64,000 nucleotides of DNA from Burkholderia sp. GAS332 (GTDB lineage Bacteria > Pseudomonadota > Gammaproteobacteria > Burkholderiales > Burkholderiaceae), in contig FSRV01000001.1 of the NCBI GenBank assembly GCA_900142905.1, positions 2,294,001 through 2,358,000 on the forward strand, written 5' to 3'. Shown piece by piece: positions 1 through 8,325 of the stretch. The translations under genes were made by a program, and so were the position numbers. Below the pieces are notes generated by a model. The model made no database searches, had not been told where the DNA came from, and was given only the letters and a program-made list of their open reading frames with translations. Numbering within the stretch: position 1 is the first letter of the stretch; every line of letters begins with the position of its first letter.

Positions 1-2
1 TC

Positions 3-380
3 GTCGATAGCCGGTTTACCGAATGGCCCAATGTCGCACCCCTTGCGCAACTGGCCGACGCACAGAACAACGGCGCCTTGATCACGGGGCATCCGGTCGC
101 CTATGCGGGCCTCGCCCGCGGCTTCGATTTCGTATCGCCCGAACTGGAACTGAGTTTCAACGGCGATTCGCTGGTGCCGGAAGCCACCGGTAATCCGGCC
201 GGCGATCCGCGTGAACTGCTGGTGTGGTTCGTCAACCATTGCGCCGCCATGGGCATTACCATCGAGCCGGAATGGACGCTCACCACCGGTTCGTACGTCG
301 GTGCGCACAATGTGGACAAGCCGGGCATCGTACGCGGCCACATCGACGGTCTCGGGGAAGTGGAGATTGAACTGACCTGA
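3..380 (+). CDS. 2-keto-4-pentenoate hydratase / FAH-family protein, C-terminal part
   Basis: The reading frame is open from the window edge and ends at a TGA at 378-380, so only about the last 125 residues are present. The tail carries the pattern of the MhpD/2-keto-4-pentenoate hydratase branch of the fumarylacetoacetate hydrolase fold. It has an ITGHPVAYAGLARG-like stretch, a region ending in WFVNHCAAMG, a TGSYVGAH segment near the C terminus and a final beta strand. In the family these enzymes hydrate or hydrolyse small 2-keto acids in aromatic catabolism. The substrate cannot be told from this fragment. A terminator-like hairpin lies about 100 bp downstream. Confidence 0.72.
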   Translation, partial: VDSRFTEWPNVAPLAQLADAQNNGALITGHPVAYAGLARGFDFVSPELELSFNGDSLVPEATGNPAGDPRELLVWFVNHCAAMGITIEPEWTLTTGSYVGAHNVDKPGIVRGHIDGLGEVEIELT

Positions 381-422
381 GCGTGTCACCGCGTATTTGT
401 AACGGCGCGGTTGTCACCGCCC

Positions 423-464
423 GGCTGTAACGATCCGGCTGTAACGGTCCAGCTGTAACGGTCC
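423..464. repeat. Three tandem 14-bp repeats
   Basis: Three consecutive 14-mers with consensus GGCTGTAACGRTCC. The second and third differ from the first by one or two bases. A more degenerate copy may lie just upstream. They sit between the hydratase gene and its terminator-like hairpin. No function is evident. Confidence 0.6.
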
Positions 465-481
465 ATTACGAAGCTTCAAGC

Positions 482-508
482 AAACGGCTGCCTGCGGGCG
501 GCCGTTTT
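482..508 (+). terminator. Likely intrinsic terminator of the hydratase gene
   Basis: An 11-bp stem (arms 482-492 and 497-507, one G-T wobble) closes a 4-nt loop and runs into a short T-run at 505-508. It lies about 100 bp after the stop codon of the upstream gene, as expected for a Rho-independent terminator with a short U-tract. Confidence 0.5.
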
Positions 509-1244
509 ACATTTGCGGCATCCGCGCTGGCTGCTTTGCCGTATACACCTATGAAGCAGACCATGGCGCGGCCGTGATCCAGTTATACGTGCGGCTAACC
601 ATACCGCCGACGCGGTTAATAAAAAAGGTCCGGTGTGAGCGGCAAGCGCGTGGCGCTCCACTGCACCCAATGTGAAATGACACGGAACAAAACCGCCGGC
701 GCATTGACGAACCGCTTGATGATGCGCCGGTGAACAGCGCCTCAGGTCCGCACGGTGAACAAACATGTAACACAGCGCGTGTTGCTGTAGACCGAATGGC
801 GATGCCGCGCGTTGATCAAAAAAGTACCAGGGCACAGGTAAACGCATAACGTCCGACCTCGATGCAACAAAGTGTGCGCGTGCAGACATGCCGTCCGGTG
901 CAGCAGTGAGATTGTTCGACGAACAAGACGATTCGTGTAACGGAGCATGACGCGCTGTGCTGAGCAGCACGGCAAGCAAGAGGATGCCGCCAGAATAGGA
1001 CGGCGTTGGAGAGGCAGCAACGTGGCCCTGCAAGCGCTGCGCAATCGTTGTGATGCGAGCGCAAAATTGTAGGTGAGCGAATCTGTGATTCCAAGTGATG
1101 AATGTCGGGAGGCGGGTACGGCGCGATTTTCGCAACGTAGTTCGTGAAAAAAAATTTAAAAGGGTTTAGGATGAATTCGAGCGATGTCGTTTCCGAATAG
1201 CGCGCCGCGCACGACATCGGTCTAGACTTCGGCGAGGAGGTAGC

Positions 1245-3167
1245 ATGGATATCTACAGCAGTTTCGCGACCCGCTTCGAGAAAACGCGAGAAGATGAACT
1301 CTCGCTCGAGGAGTATCTCGCGCTCTGCAAAGACAATCCCGCCGCGTACGCCACGGCTGGCGAACGCATGTTGACGGCAATCGGTGAACCAGAACAGATC
1401 GACACTCGCAACGATCCGCGCATGTCGCGTATCTTCGCGAACAAGGTCATCAAGGTATACCCCGCATTCCGTGAGTTCTACGGAATGGAAGATGTGATCG
1501 AGCAGGTGGTCGCGTACTTCCGGCACTCGGCCCAGGGGCTTGAAGAAAGGAAGCAGATTCTGTATCTGTTAGGGCCGGTCGGTGGCGGTAAATCGTCGAT
1601 CGCGGAACGTCTGAAGCAACTCATGGAACGCGTGCCGTTCTACTCGATCAAGGGCTCGCCCGTCAACGAGTCGCCCCTCGGTTTGTTCGATTACGACGAG
1701 GACGGTCCGATCCTCGAAGAGCAGTACGGGATTCCACGCCGCTACCTGAAAAACATTCTGAGTCCGTGGGCGGTGAAGCGCCTGCACGAATACAACGGTG
1801 ACATCCGCAAGTTCCGCGTGGTGCGCCGCTACCCATCGATCCTTCGTCAGATTGGCATTGCCAAGACCGAGCCGGGTGACGAAAACAATCAGGACATTTC
1901 CTCGCTGGTCGGCAAGGTCGACATCCGCAAGCTCGAACAGTACGCGCAAGATGACGCGGACGCATACAGCTACTCCGGTGGCCTGTGTCTCGCGAATCAA
2001 GGCTTGCTCGAGTTCGTCGAAATGTTCAAGGCGCCGATCAAGGTCTTGCACCCGCTGCTTACCGCGACCCAGGAAGGCAACTTCAAGGGCACCGAAGGCT
2101 TCGGTGCGATCCCGTTCGACGGCGTGATCCTCGCCCACTCGAACGAGTCGGAATGGAAGGCGTTCCGCAACAACCGCAACAACGAAGCACTGCTTGACCG
2201 GATCTTCGTCGTGAAGGTGCCGTACTGCCTGCGCTATGGCGAAGAGGTCAAGATCTACGAGAAGCTGCTGCGTAATTCGTCGCTGGCCAGTGCGATATGC
2301 GCGCCGGGTACGTTGAAGATGATGGCGCAGATGTCGGTGCTCACGCGCTTGCAGGAGCCGGAAAACTCCAGCCTCTTTTCGAAGATGCAGGTGTACGACG
2401 GCGAAAATCTCAAGGACACCGATCCGAAGGCCAAGTCGTATCAGGAGTACCGCGACTTCGCGGGCGTGGATGAAGGGATGACCGGCGTGTCGACCCGCTT
2501 CGCGTTCAAGATTCTGTCGCGTGTATTCAACTTCGATTCGACCGAAGTCGCGGCGAATCCGGTGCATTTGATGTATGTGCTCGAACAGCAGATCGAGCGC
2601 GAGCAGTTCCCACCGGAAACCGAGCAGAAGTATCTGTCGTTTATCAAGGACGTGCTGGCGTCGCGCTATGCCGAGTTCATCGGCAAGGAGATTCAGACCG
2701 CGTATCTGGAGTCGTATTCCGAGTACGGTCAGAATATTTTCGATCGCTACGTGACGTATGCGGACTTCTGGATTCAGGATCAGGAGTTCCGCGACCACGA
2801 CACCGGCGAGAGTTTCGACCGCGCGGCACTGAACGCCGAACTGGAGAAGATCGAGAAACCTGCGGGCATCAGCAACCCGAAGGACTTCCGCAACGAGATC
2901 GTCAACTTCGTGCTGCGTGCGCGTGCTGCCAATGCAGGGAAAAATCCTGCCTGGATCAGCTACGAGAAGCTGCGCGTCGTGATCGAAAAGAAGATGTTCT
3001 CGAACACGGAGGAACTGCTGCCGGTGATCTCGTTCAACGCCAAAGGTTCGGCGGAAGAGCAACGCAAGCACGAAGACTTCGTCAACCGGATGGTGACGAA
3101 GGGCTATACGCCGAAGCAGGTGCGCTTACTATGTGACTGGTATCTGCGCGTGCGCAAGTCGTCATGA
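1245..3167 (+). CDS. prkA: PrkA-family serine protein kinase
   Basis: 640 residues, the usual length of PrkA (YeaG in E. coli). An AAA-type N-terminal domain has a Walker A motif GPVGGGKSS at about residues 110-118. The C-terminal PrkA domain follows. The ATG is preceded by a strong GAGGAGGT Shine-Dalgarno at 1234-1241. Known family members are cytoplasmic Ser/Thr kinases or ATP-dependent proteases induced in stationary phase and nutrient stress. The gene is followed by yeaH- and spoVR-type genes in the same orientation, the conserved trio in proteobacteria. About 240 bp with several hairpins separate it from yeaH, which suggests post-transcriptional uncoupling within the operon. Confidence 0.95.
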   Translation: MDIYSSFATRFEKTREDELSLEEYLALCKDNPAAYATAGERMLTAIGEPEQIDTRNDPRMSRIFANKVIKVYPAFREFYGMEDVIEQVVAYFRHSAQGLEERKQILYLLGPVGGGKSSIAERLKQLMERVPFYSIKGSPVNESPLGLFDYDEDGPILEEQYGIPRRYLKNILSPWAVKRLHEYNGDIRKFRVVRRYPSILRQIGIAKTEPGDENNQDISSLVGKVDIRKLEQYAQDDADAYSYSGGLCLANQGLLEFVEMFKAPIKVLHPLLTATQEGNFKGTEGFGAIPFDGVILAHSNESEWKAFRNNRNNEALLDRIFVVKVPYCLRYGEEVKIYEKLLRNSSLASAICAPGTLKMMAQMSVLTRLQEPENSSLFSKMQVYDGENLKDTDPKAKSYQEYRDFAGVDEGMTGVSTRFAFKILSRVFNFDSTEVAANPVHLMYVLEQQIEREQFPPETEQKYLSFIKDVLASRYAEFIGKEIQTAYLESYSEYGQNIFDRYVTYADFWIQDQEFRDHDTGESFDRAALNAELEKIEKPAGISNPKDFRNEIVNFVLRARAANAGKNPAWISYEKLRVVIEKKMFSNTEELLPVISFNAKGSAEEQRKHEDFVNRMVTKGYTPKQVRLLCDWYLRVRKSS

Positions 3168-3182
3168 TACGCACTGCGTGCC

Positions 3183-3207
3183 GCCCGCGCGGTCCGACCG
3201 CGCGGGC
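3183..3207 (+). other. GC-rich hairpin after prkA
   Basis: Perfect inverted repeat with an 11-bp stem and a 3-nt loop, starting 15 bp after the prkA stop codon. No T-run follows, so it is more likely an mRNA 3'-end stabiliser or processing hairpin than an intrinsic terminator. Confidence 0.5.
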
Positions 3208-3305
3208 ACCTTGCGAGGCGCAAGCTGCATGGACATAGCGTTGTATTCGCAAACATGCCTATGCAACGTGTGTCTCACGCAGCGGACATTGGTGCAGCTG
3301 CATAG

Positions 3306-3389
3306 GACCGGAGTAGGCGCTGAAGCGCCAACTCCAGTCGATATGCGGTGCATGGGACCAGAGTAAGCGCTGAAGCGCTAACTCTGGTC
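3306..3389 (+). repeat. Two tandem hairpins (50-bp period) in the prkA-yeaH leader
   Basis: Two 34-nt palindromes, 3306-3339 and 3356-3389, repeat with an exact 50-bp period. Each has arms of about 16 nt closed by a TGAA tetraloop, with the same A-A mismatch in mid-stem. Where the copies differ, several stem pairs change together (G-C in the first, A-T in the second), so pairing is kept. The second hairpin ends 4 bp before the GGGAG ribosome-binding site of yeaH. This points to an RNA structure acting on yeaH translation or message stability. Confidence 0.7.
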
Positions 3390-3406
3390 GACACGGGAGA
3401 CCGGGC

Positions 3407-4678
3407 GTGCTTCATCAAATCATCGACCGCAGGTTAGCTGGTAAGAACAAGAGCATTGCAAACCGCGAGCGCTTTTTGCGTCGCGTTAAGAACTATATTC
3501 GTCGCGCCGTTTCGGAAGCGGTGCGCGACCGCAGCATCAAAGACATCCAGAACACCCAGAGCATCACCATCCCACGCAAGGACATCGCGGAACCGTCGTT
3601 CCGGCATGGTCCTGGCGGCAAGCGGGAAATGGTGCATCCCGGCAATTCCGACTACATCCGCGGCGACAAGATCCAGCGCCCGCAAGGGGGCGGCGGCGGG
3701 GGCGGGGGCAATCAGGCCAGCAACGAGGGCGAGGGTCAGGACGACTTTGTGTTCGAGCTGAGCCGCGAAGAATTCATGCAGTATTTCTTCGACGACCTCG
3801 AACTCCCGCGTCTTGTCAAAACCCATCTGATGGCCGTGCCGACGTGGAAAAGCATCCGCGCCGGCTGGGCGGCCGAAGGCACGCCGAACAATATCGACGT
3901 GGTCCGTTCGCTGCGCAGCGCGCTCGGCCGCCGCATCGCGCTCGGTGCGCCGCTCGTCAATCAGTTGCACGAGATGGAACGGCAACTCGACGTGATGAAG
4001 GCCGATCCGGACGACCGTCGCGAAGAAATCAAACTGCTCGAAGAGGAAATCCACCATTTGCGCGGGCGCATCTGGCGCATTCCGTTTATCGATCCGTTCG
4101 ATCTGCGCTACGTGAACCGGGTGAAGCAGCCTACGCCGTCGAGCCAGGCGGTGATGTTCTGTCTGATGGATGTGTCCGGTTCCATGGACGAGCAGCGCAA
4201 GGATCTCGCCAAGCGCTTCTTCATCCTGCTGTATCTATTCCTCAAGCGTAACTACGAAAAGATCGAAGTGGTGTTCATTCGTCACCACACCCGCGCCGAA
4301 GAAGTCGACGAAGACACGTTCTTTCATTCGACGGAAAGCGGCGGCACGGTGGTGTCGAGCGCGCTGGAGTTGATGCAGAAGGTGATGGACGAGCGCTATT
4401 CGCCGACTGAATGGAATATTTACGGCGCTCAGGCTTCTGACGGCGACAATTGGACCGACGATTCGCCCAAGTGCCGCAAGATACTTTCGGATGACATCCT
4501 GGAGAAGGTGCGCTATTTTGCGTATATCCAGGTCACGCCGGAAGAGCAGAACTTGTGGCTCGAATACGCCCAGTTGGCGCTGAGCCAGCCGCACATGGCG
4601 ATGAAGAAGGTCGAGACCGCGGCTGACATCTATCCGGTGTTTCGGGAGTTGTTTGAAAAGCAGGTGGCGTCTTCATGA
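3407..4678 (+). CDS. yeaH: YeaH/YhbH family protein (DUF444), VWA-like domain
   Basis: 423 residues from a GTG start, with GGGAG 8 bp upstream. The family is the second member of the prkA-yeaH-spoVR stress cluster. The N-terminal third is basic. A glycine-rich linker lies near residues 87-103. The C-terminal half carries the von Willebrand A MIDAS-type motif DVSGSM (DxSxS) near residue 257. The biochemical role of the family is not established; in E. coli it acts with YeaG in nitrogen starvation and stationary phase. The stop codon overlaps the ATG of the next gene (ATGA), which implies translational coupling. Confidence 0.93.
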   Translation: MLHQIIDRRLAGKNKSIANRERFLRRVKNYIRRAVSEAVRDRSIKDIQNTQSITIPRKDIAEPSFRHGPGGKREMVHPGNSDYIRGDKIQRPQGGGGGGGGNQASNEGEGQDDFVFELSREEFMQYFFDDLELPRLVKTHLMAVPTWKSIRAGWAAEGTPNNIDVVRSLRSALGRRIALGAPLVNQLHEMERQLDVMKADPDDRREEIKLLEEEIHHLRGRIWRIPFIDPFDLRYVNRVKQPTPSSQAVMFCLMDVSGSMDEQRKDLAKRFFILLYLFLKRNYEKIEVVFIRHHTRAEEVDEDTFFHSTESGGTVVSSALELMQKVMDERYSPTEWNIYGAQASDGDNWTDDSPKCRKILSDDILEKVRYFAYIQVTPEEQNLWLEYAQLALSQPHMAMKKVETAADIYPVFRELFEKQVASS

Positions 4679-6393
4679 CGACAAAACACCTGCACAACGA
4701 AGCGCGCGGCTATCAGCCGGAGCGTGGGAAAGGCGTGCCGCAGGAGCAACAGTCGGGGCATGCCGAGGCGAAGGCGGACGATACGGGAGCCGCCGCAGCC
4801 GGAGCAGTCGACACCGCTGCAGCACGGGGACACACCGGGACGCCCACTGAGGGGCAAAGGGAAGTCCGTATGAACGTAGCCGATAGAAGGCCTCTGCCGT
4901 GCCCGTCCGACTGGACCTTCGAATTGATCGAAGAGTACGACACTCATATTGCCCGTGTTGCAGAGCAATATGAACTCGACGTGTATCCGATTCAGCTCGA
5001 ACTCATCAGCGCCGAACAGATGATGGACGCTTACGCATCCGTCGGCATGCCGGTGAACTACCGTCACTGGTCGTTCGGCAAACACTTTCTCTCCACCGAA
5101 AAGAGCTACCGTCGGGGGCAGATGGGGCTGGCGTACGAGATCGTCATCAACTCGAACCCTTGCATCGCGTACCTGATGGAAGAGAACACGATGACGATGC
5201 AGGCACTCGTCATCGCGCACGCGGCCTATGGGCACAACTCGTTCTTCAAGGGCAACTATCTGTTCAAGCTGTGGACGGATGCGCACGCGATCATCGATTA
5301 CCTCGTCTACGCGAAGAATTACATCGCGGAGTGCGAGGAGCGCTTCGGGCTTGACCGGGTGGAGGAACTGCTCGACTCGTGCCACGCGTTGATGAACTAC
5401 GGCGTGGACCGTTACAAACGGCCGCAGAAACTCTCGCTGGAAAAGGAGTTTGCGGCACGCCGCGAACGTGAGGCTTATCTGCAATCGCAGGTCAACGAAC
5501 TGTGGCGCACCTTGCCGACGCGGCATACGCCGTTGCCGGAGGAAATCGAGGAGCGTTATCCGCCGGAGCCGCAGGAAAACCTGCTGTATTTCGCGGAGAA
5601 GAACGCGCCGTTTCTCGAACCGTGGGAGCGGGAAGTGATCCGTATCGTGCGGAAGGTCGGGCAGTATTTTTATCCGCAACGGCAAACCCAGGTCATGAAC
5701 GAAGGCTGGGCCACGTTCTGGCATTACACCTTGCTCAACACGATGTACGCGCAGGGCAAGCTGGAAGACGGCTTCATGATGGAGTTTCTCCATTCGCACA
5801 GCAATGTGGTCTACCAGCCGCCGGTCACGAAACCGTATTACAGCGGGATCAACCCGTATGCGCTTGGTTTTTCGATGATGAGCGATATCCGCCGGATCTG
5901 TGAAGCGCCGACTGAGGAGGACCGCAAGTGGTTCCCCGAGCTGGCCGGCAGTCCGTGGCTACCGGCGATGCACTATGCGATGCGAAATTTTAAGGACGAG
6001 AGTTTTGTTGCGCAGTATCTGTCGCCTCATTTGATTCGCGAGATGCGGTTATTCTCGGTGCTGGATGATGATATGCGGGATGCGCTTGAGGTGTCGGCGA
6101 TTCACGATGACAGTGGGTATCAGTATGTGCGGCAGGCGTTGTCGCGGCAGTACGATATGCATCATCGGGAGCCGAATATCCAGGTGTGGGCGGTGAATAC
6201 GCGTGGTGACCGGAGCCTGACATTGCGGCATTTTATGAGTGATAACCGGCATTTGTCTGGTGATAGCGATGAGGTGCTTAAGCACATGGCGCGGTTGTGG
6301 CAGTTTGATGTTTTTCTCGAGAGCGTTGATGAGAATGGGACGGTTAGGAAGCGGTATGAGTGTAAGTATGTGCCTCCGGCGGTGAGGATTTGA
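4675..6393 (+). CDS. SpoVR family protein
   Basis: 572 residues from the ATG that overlaps the yeaH stop codon. The conserved SpoVR/YcgB core begins near residue 66 (MNVADRRPLPCPSDW). An internal ATG at 4870, preceded by AAGGGAAG, would give a 507-residue protein, close to the 510 residues of E. coli YcgB. The first 65 codons encode a low-complexity Ala/Gly/Glu stretch that may be a real extension or untranslated. Family motifs include a region around HAAYGHNSFFKGNYLF and NEGWATFWHYTLLNTMY. SpoVR is needed for spore cortex formation in Bacillus. In proteobacteria it is a stress-associated protein of unknown activity, nearly always with prkA and yeaH. Confidence 0.92.
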   Translation: MTTKHLHNEARGYQPERGKGVPQEQQSGHAEAKADDTGAAAAGAVDTAAARGHTGTPTEGQREVRMNVADRRPLPCPSDWTFELIEEYDTHIARVAEQYELDVYPIQLELISAEQMMDAYASVGMPVNYRHWSFGKHFLSTEKSYRRGQMGLAYEIVINSNPCIAYLMEENTMTMQALVIAHAAYGHNSFFKGNYLFKLWTDAHAIIDYLVYAKNYIAECEERFGLDRVEELLDSCHALMNYGVDRYKRPQKLSLEKEFAARREREAYLQSQVNELWRTLPTRHTPLPEEIEERYPPEPQENLLYFAEKNAPFLEPWEREVIRIVRKVGQYFYPQRQTQVMNEGWATFWHYTLLNTMYAQGKLEDGFMMEFLHSHSNVVYQPPVTKPYYSGINPYALGFSMMSDIRRICEAPTEEDRKWFPELAGSPWLPAMHYAMRNFKDESFVAQYLSPHLIREMRLFSVLDDDMRDALEVSAIHDDSGYQYVRQALSRQYDMHHREPNIQVWAVNTRGDRSLTLRHFMSDNRHLSGDSDEVLKHMARLWQFDVFLESVDENGTVRKRYECKYVPPAVRI

Positions 6394-6456
6394 GGTGGGT
6401 TTTGCCCGCGGGGCAGGGGGTGTGCGCTCCGCGGGGTTCGGTTTTCGTGGTTTATT

Positions 6457-6630
6457 TGCCTGCGCGGCGCTTGTTTCTGGGCGCCTACCGCGTTGGCCTT
6501 TCCTTGATCTGTTTGCCTGCTCGGCGCTTCTTGGCTGTGCCCTTACGGCGTTGGCCTTTCCTTGATTTCTTAGTGGTTTATTAGCGTCGCCCCTGTGCGG
6601 GGCAGGCACCTACTTTTCTTTGCCGCCGGC
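6457..6630 (+). repeat. Extragenic repeat, left arm (first locus)
   Basis: Contains two copies of a subunit that starts TGCCTGCGCGGCGC and ends GGCGTTGGCCTTTCCTTGAT. A GCCCCTGTGCGGGGC hairpin follows, then CACCTACTTTTCTTTGCCG. The same units occur inverted at 9695-9843 and in both orientations at 28398-29097. The last 24 nt (6607-6630) are a perfect inverted match to 8287-8310 on the other side of the IS3-like element. The original sequence was therefore a palindrome that the IS split. Confidence 0.8.
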
Positions 6631-6662
6631 GGTGTGTGTCAAGGTAGTTGTCGCGTGAACCG

Positions 6663-7685
6663 TTACGCTGCGTGCTTATACATGTCGACCGACGCGTGAG
6701 TTCGCTCCGGGTTCAGATAGACCACGTCTGCCAGGTGCCAGTTGCGAATGGCGCCTGACCAGCGCGCGGGGTTCCGCATGCGTGCGTCTTCGTACAACGC
6801 ACGCCGGCGGGCCAGAAGGTCGCCGGCTTCGCCGCGGTGCCGTTGTCCCGGACTGACATGCTTCAGGCCGCTGTGACAGTGCTCCTCGTTGTACCACTGC
6901 ACAAAGCGCTGTACCCATGCGCGGGCCTCCTCCAGCGTGTCGAACGGCTGCTCGGGCCATAACGGACAGTACTTCGCCGTACGGAACAGCGCCTCGGCGA
7001 AGGCGTTGTCGTTGCTCACGCGCGGCCGGCTGAACGAAGGCTCTACGCCCAGATCGATCATGGCCGCGCGCATCGTGGCGCCTTTCATCGCACTGCCGTT
7101 ATCCGAGTGCAGCACCAGCGGACGCCCGGCGATGCCTTCGCGCAAACATCCCTTGTGCAGCAGCTCGCTCGCGTGCTCAGCCGACTCCTGCTCCCACACC
7201 TCGTTCATCACCAGCTTGCGGCTGTAGATGTCCTTCATCATGTACCAGTAAAAGTACCGGCCCCGGACCGTGCTCGGCATCCACGTAATATCCCAGCACC
7301 ACACCTGGTTCGGACCAGTGGCGCGATGCGTCGTGAGTGGGCGTCGTTGCGGCGCCTTCGCACGACCGCGGCGCTGGCCCTGTCCCGCCGCTTTCAGGAT
7401 CCGGTAGAACGTCGATTCGCTGGCCAGATAAACCCCTTCGTCGGCCAGTTTCGGCACGATCTGGTGCGGCGTCAGGCTCGCGAATGCGGGCCGGTTGGCC
7501 GCTTCAAGCACGGCCTGACGCTCCGCCTCACTCAGTTTGTTGGGGGGCGCTTCACGGAGGGTTTGCGTGCGCCCGTCATGGGGTGACTGGCGCCAGCGCT
7601 GCACCGTGCGCACGTTCACCCCAAGTTGCTCGCACGCACGCGCACGGCATGCCCCCTGCTGCACCGCTTCATTGATCAACTGCAT
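6663..7685 (-). CDS. IS3-family transposase OrfB (DDE integrase core)
   Basis: 340 residues from an internal ATG. The frame continues open upstream to the slippery site at 7747-7754, so the functional product is probably an OrfAB fusion. An HTH_21-like region at the N terminus is followed by an rve integrase core with the DDE triad: D in WCWDITWMP, D in HSDNGS and E in NAFAEALF. The product cuts and joins IS ends. The integrase C terminus includes WYNEEHCHSGL, common in the family. The frame looks intact. Confidence 0.9.
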   Translation of the reverse strand: MQLINEAVQQGACRARACEQLGVNVRTVQRWRQSPHDGRTQTLREAPPNKLSEAERQAVLEAANRPAFASLTPHQIVPKLADEGVYLASESTFYRILKAAGQGQRRGRAKAPQRRPLTTHRATGPNQVWCWDITWMPSTVRGRYFYWYMMKDIYSRKLVMNEVWEQESAEHASELLHKGCLREGIAGRPLVLHSDNGSAMKGATMRAAMIDLGVEPSFSRPRVSNDNAFAEALFRTAKYCPLWPEQPFDTLEEARAWVQRFVQWYNEEHCHSGLKHVSPGQRHRGEAGDLLARRRALYEDARMRNPARWSGAIRNWHLADVVYLNPERTHASVDMYKHAA

Positions 7686-7711
7686 GGCTTCATCGCGATC
7701 CGGGCTGCTGA

Positions 7712-8212
7712 TCAGTCTTCCTCTTCCTTGCCCCAGATCGCGTCGGCTTTTTTTCGCAGATTCAGCAACGCCGCCGCCTCCGCACGTGCAGCATCCGCGC
7801 GCTTGAGCTGGCGCTCCAGCTCCCGGATGCGTTTTTGGGCAGCCTTCGCTTCATTGCGCTGCGCCGCCGTCAGCTTCGGCTCAGGCGCGCCGTTGGCCTG
7901 CTCGCATGCCTCGCGCCACTGCCGGATCTGCTCAGGATAAATGCCCTTGCTACGGCAGTACTGTGAAGTCTCAATCTCGCTGAGCGGCGCCGTCTCCAGC
8001 ACCGCCCTGAACTTGTCGGCGCTTGACCATCGATCGCCCGTTTTGCCATTGCCCGGCATGAATTCCCCTGCCTGTCTTGCGCTTTGCCGCCAGCTGCGTA
8101 GCGTCACTGTCGTGATGCCCGTCGCGCCTGACAACTCAATTACCGCACGATTGAACGGCGGCATCATCTGTTTGATTGCCCATTCCCGGGTTTCCGCTGA
8201 ATAGCGTTTCAT
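7712..8212 (-). CDS. IS3-family OrfA (helix-turn-helix protein)
   Basis: 166 residues. The N-terminal half has a transposase_8-type helix-turn-helix (SGATGITTVTLRSWR). A second HTH-like segment lies near YCRSKGIYPEQIRQWR. A long heptad-rich coiled coil (RNEAKAAQKRIRELERQLKR) sits near the C terminus and would serve for multimerisation. Normal translation ends at the TGA at 7712-7714. A -1 shift at the A7G run just upstream would enter the orfB frame. OrfA alone usually binds the IS ends and represses. Confidence 0.87.
   Translation of the reverse strand: MKRYSAETREWAIKQMMPPFNRAVIELSGATGITTVTLRSWRQSARQAGEFMPGNGKTGDRWSSADKFRAVLETAPLSEIETSQYCRSKGIYPEQIRQWREACEQANGAPEPKLTAAQRNEAKAAQKRIRELERQLKRADAARAEAAALLNLRKKADAIWGKEEED
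7747..7754 (-). promoter_or_regulatory. Programmed -1 frameshift site of the IS3 element
   Basis: On the minus strand the sequence is seven A followed by G, which contains the A-AAA-AAG slippery heptamer used by IS3 elements. Reading the -1 frame from here to the orfB ATG at 7685 meets no stop codon; it reads KKSRRDLGQGR and so on. An OrfAB fusion of the expected kind would result. Confidence 0.75.
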
Positions 8213-8286
8213 CTTCCATTCGCTGTCCGCCCCCCATCTTTACATCATTCGGTTCGGGTGAGGCGACAACTAGCCTGACATGGAGG

Positions 8287-8325
8287 GCCGGCGGCAAAGA
8301 AAAGTAGGTGTGCCGCCCCGCACAG
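8287..8325 (-). repeat. Extragenic repeat, right arm, first piece
   Basis: Continuation of the interrupted palindrome. The first 24 nt (8287-8310) are the exact reverse complement of 6607-6630. After the IS4-like element the repeat resumes at 9695, with the 10-bp duplicated target at the join. In the uninterrupted copy at 28984-29097 the same sequence is continuous. Confidence 0.78.
8316..8325. repeat. Target site duplication of the IS4 element, left copy
   Basis: CCCCGCACAG directly abuts the left terminal repeat. The identical 10-mer abuts the right terminal repeat at 9695-9704. IS4-family elements usually duplicate 9-12 bp. Confidence 0.8.

Larger units (their letters stand above)
381..1244. 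other. Long intergenic region upstream of prkA
   Basis: About 860 bp without a convincing gene. It holds a short tandem repeat (423-464), a terminator-like hairpin (482-508) and an A-rich stretch around 1145-1165 about 80 bp before prkA. Open frames on the minus strand here look unlike real proteins (rich in Arg, Cys, His and Ser, no family pattern). The prkA promoter should lie in the last few hundred bases, but I could not identify a clear -35/-10 or -24/-12 pair. Confidence 0.5.
6637..8280 (-). mobile_element. IS3-family insertion sequence, 1644 bp
   Basis: Imperfect terminal inverted repeats begin TGTCA at both ends. The left starts TGTCAAGGTAGTTGTCGC at 6637. The right end, read inward from 8280, starts TGTCAGGCTAGTTGTCGC. 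Inside are orfA and orfB on the minus strand, with an A7G slippery site for -1 frameshifting. The element sits in the loop of an extragenic palindrome whose 24-nt arms (6607-6630 and 8287-8310) flank it. A 3-5 bp target duplication typical of the family is not clear from the flanks. Confidence 0.88.

Noticed and set aside
423..464. Possible CRISPR-like array
   Set aside because: The 14-bp units are directly adjacent, without spacers, so this is a plain tandem repeat.
476..1135. Minus-strand 219-residue frame upstream of prkA
   Set aside because: Composition and lack of ribosome-binding site or family resemblance argue against a gene. It may be chance.
1569..3071. Minus-strand 500-residue frame opposite prkA
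   Set aside because: Antisense shadow of a well conserved gene, with no domain pattern.
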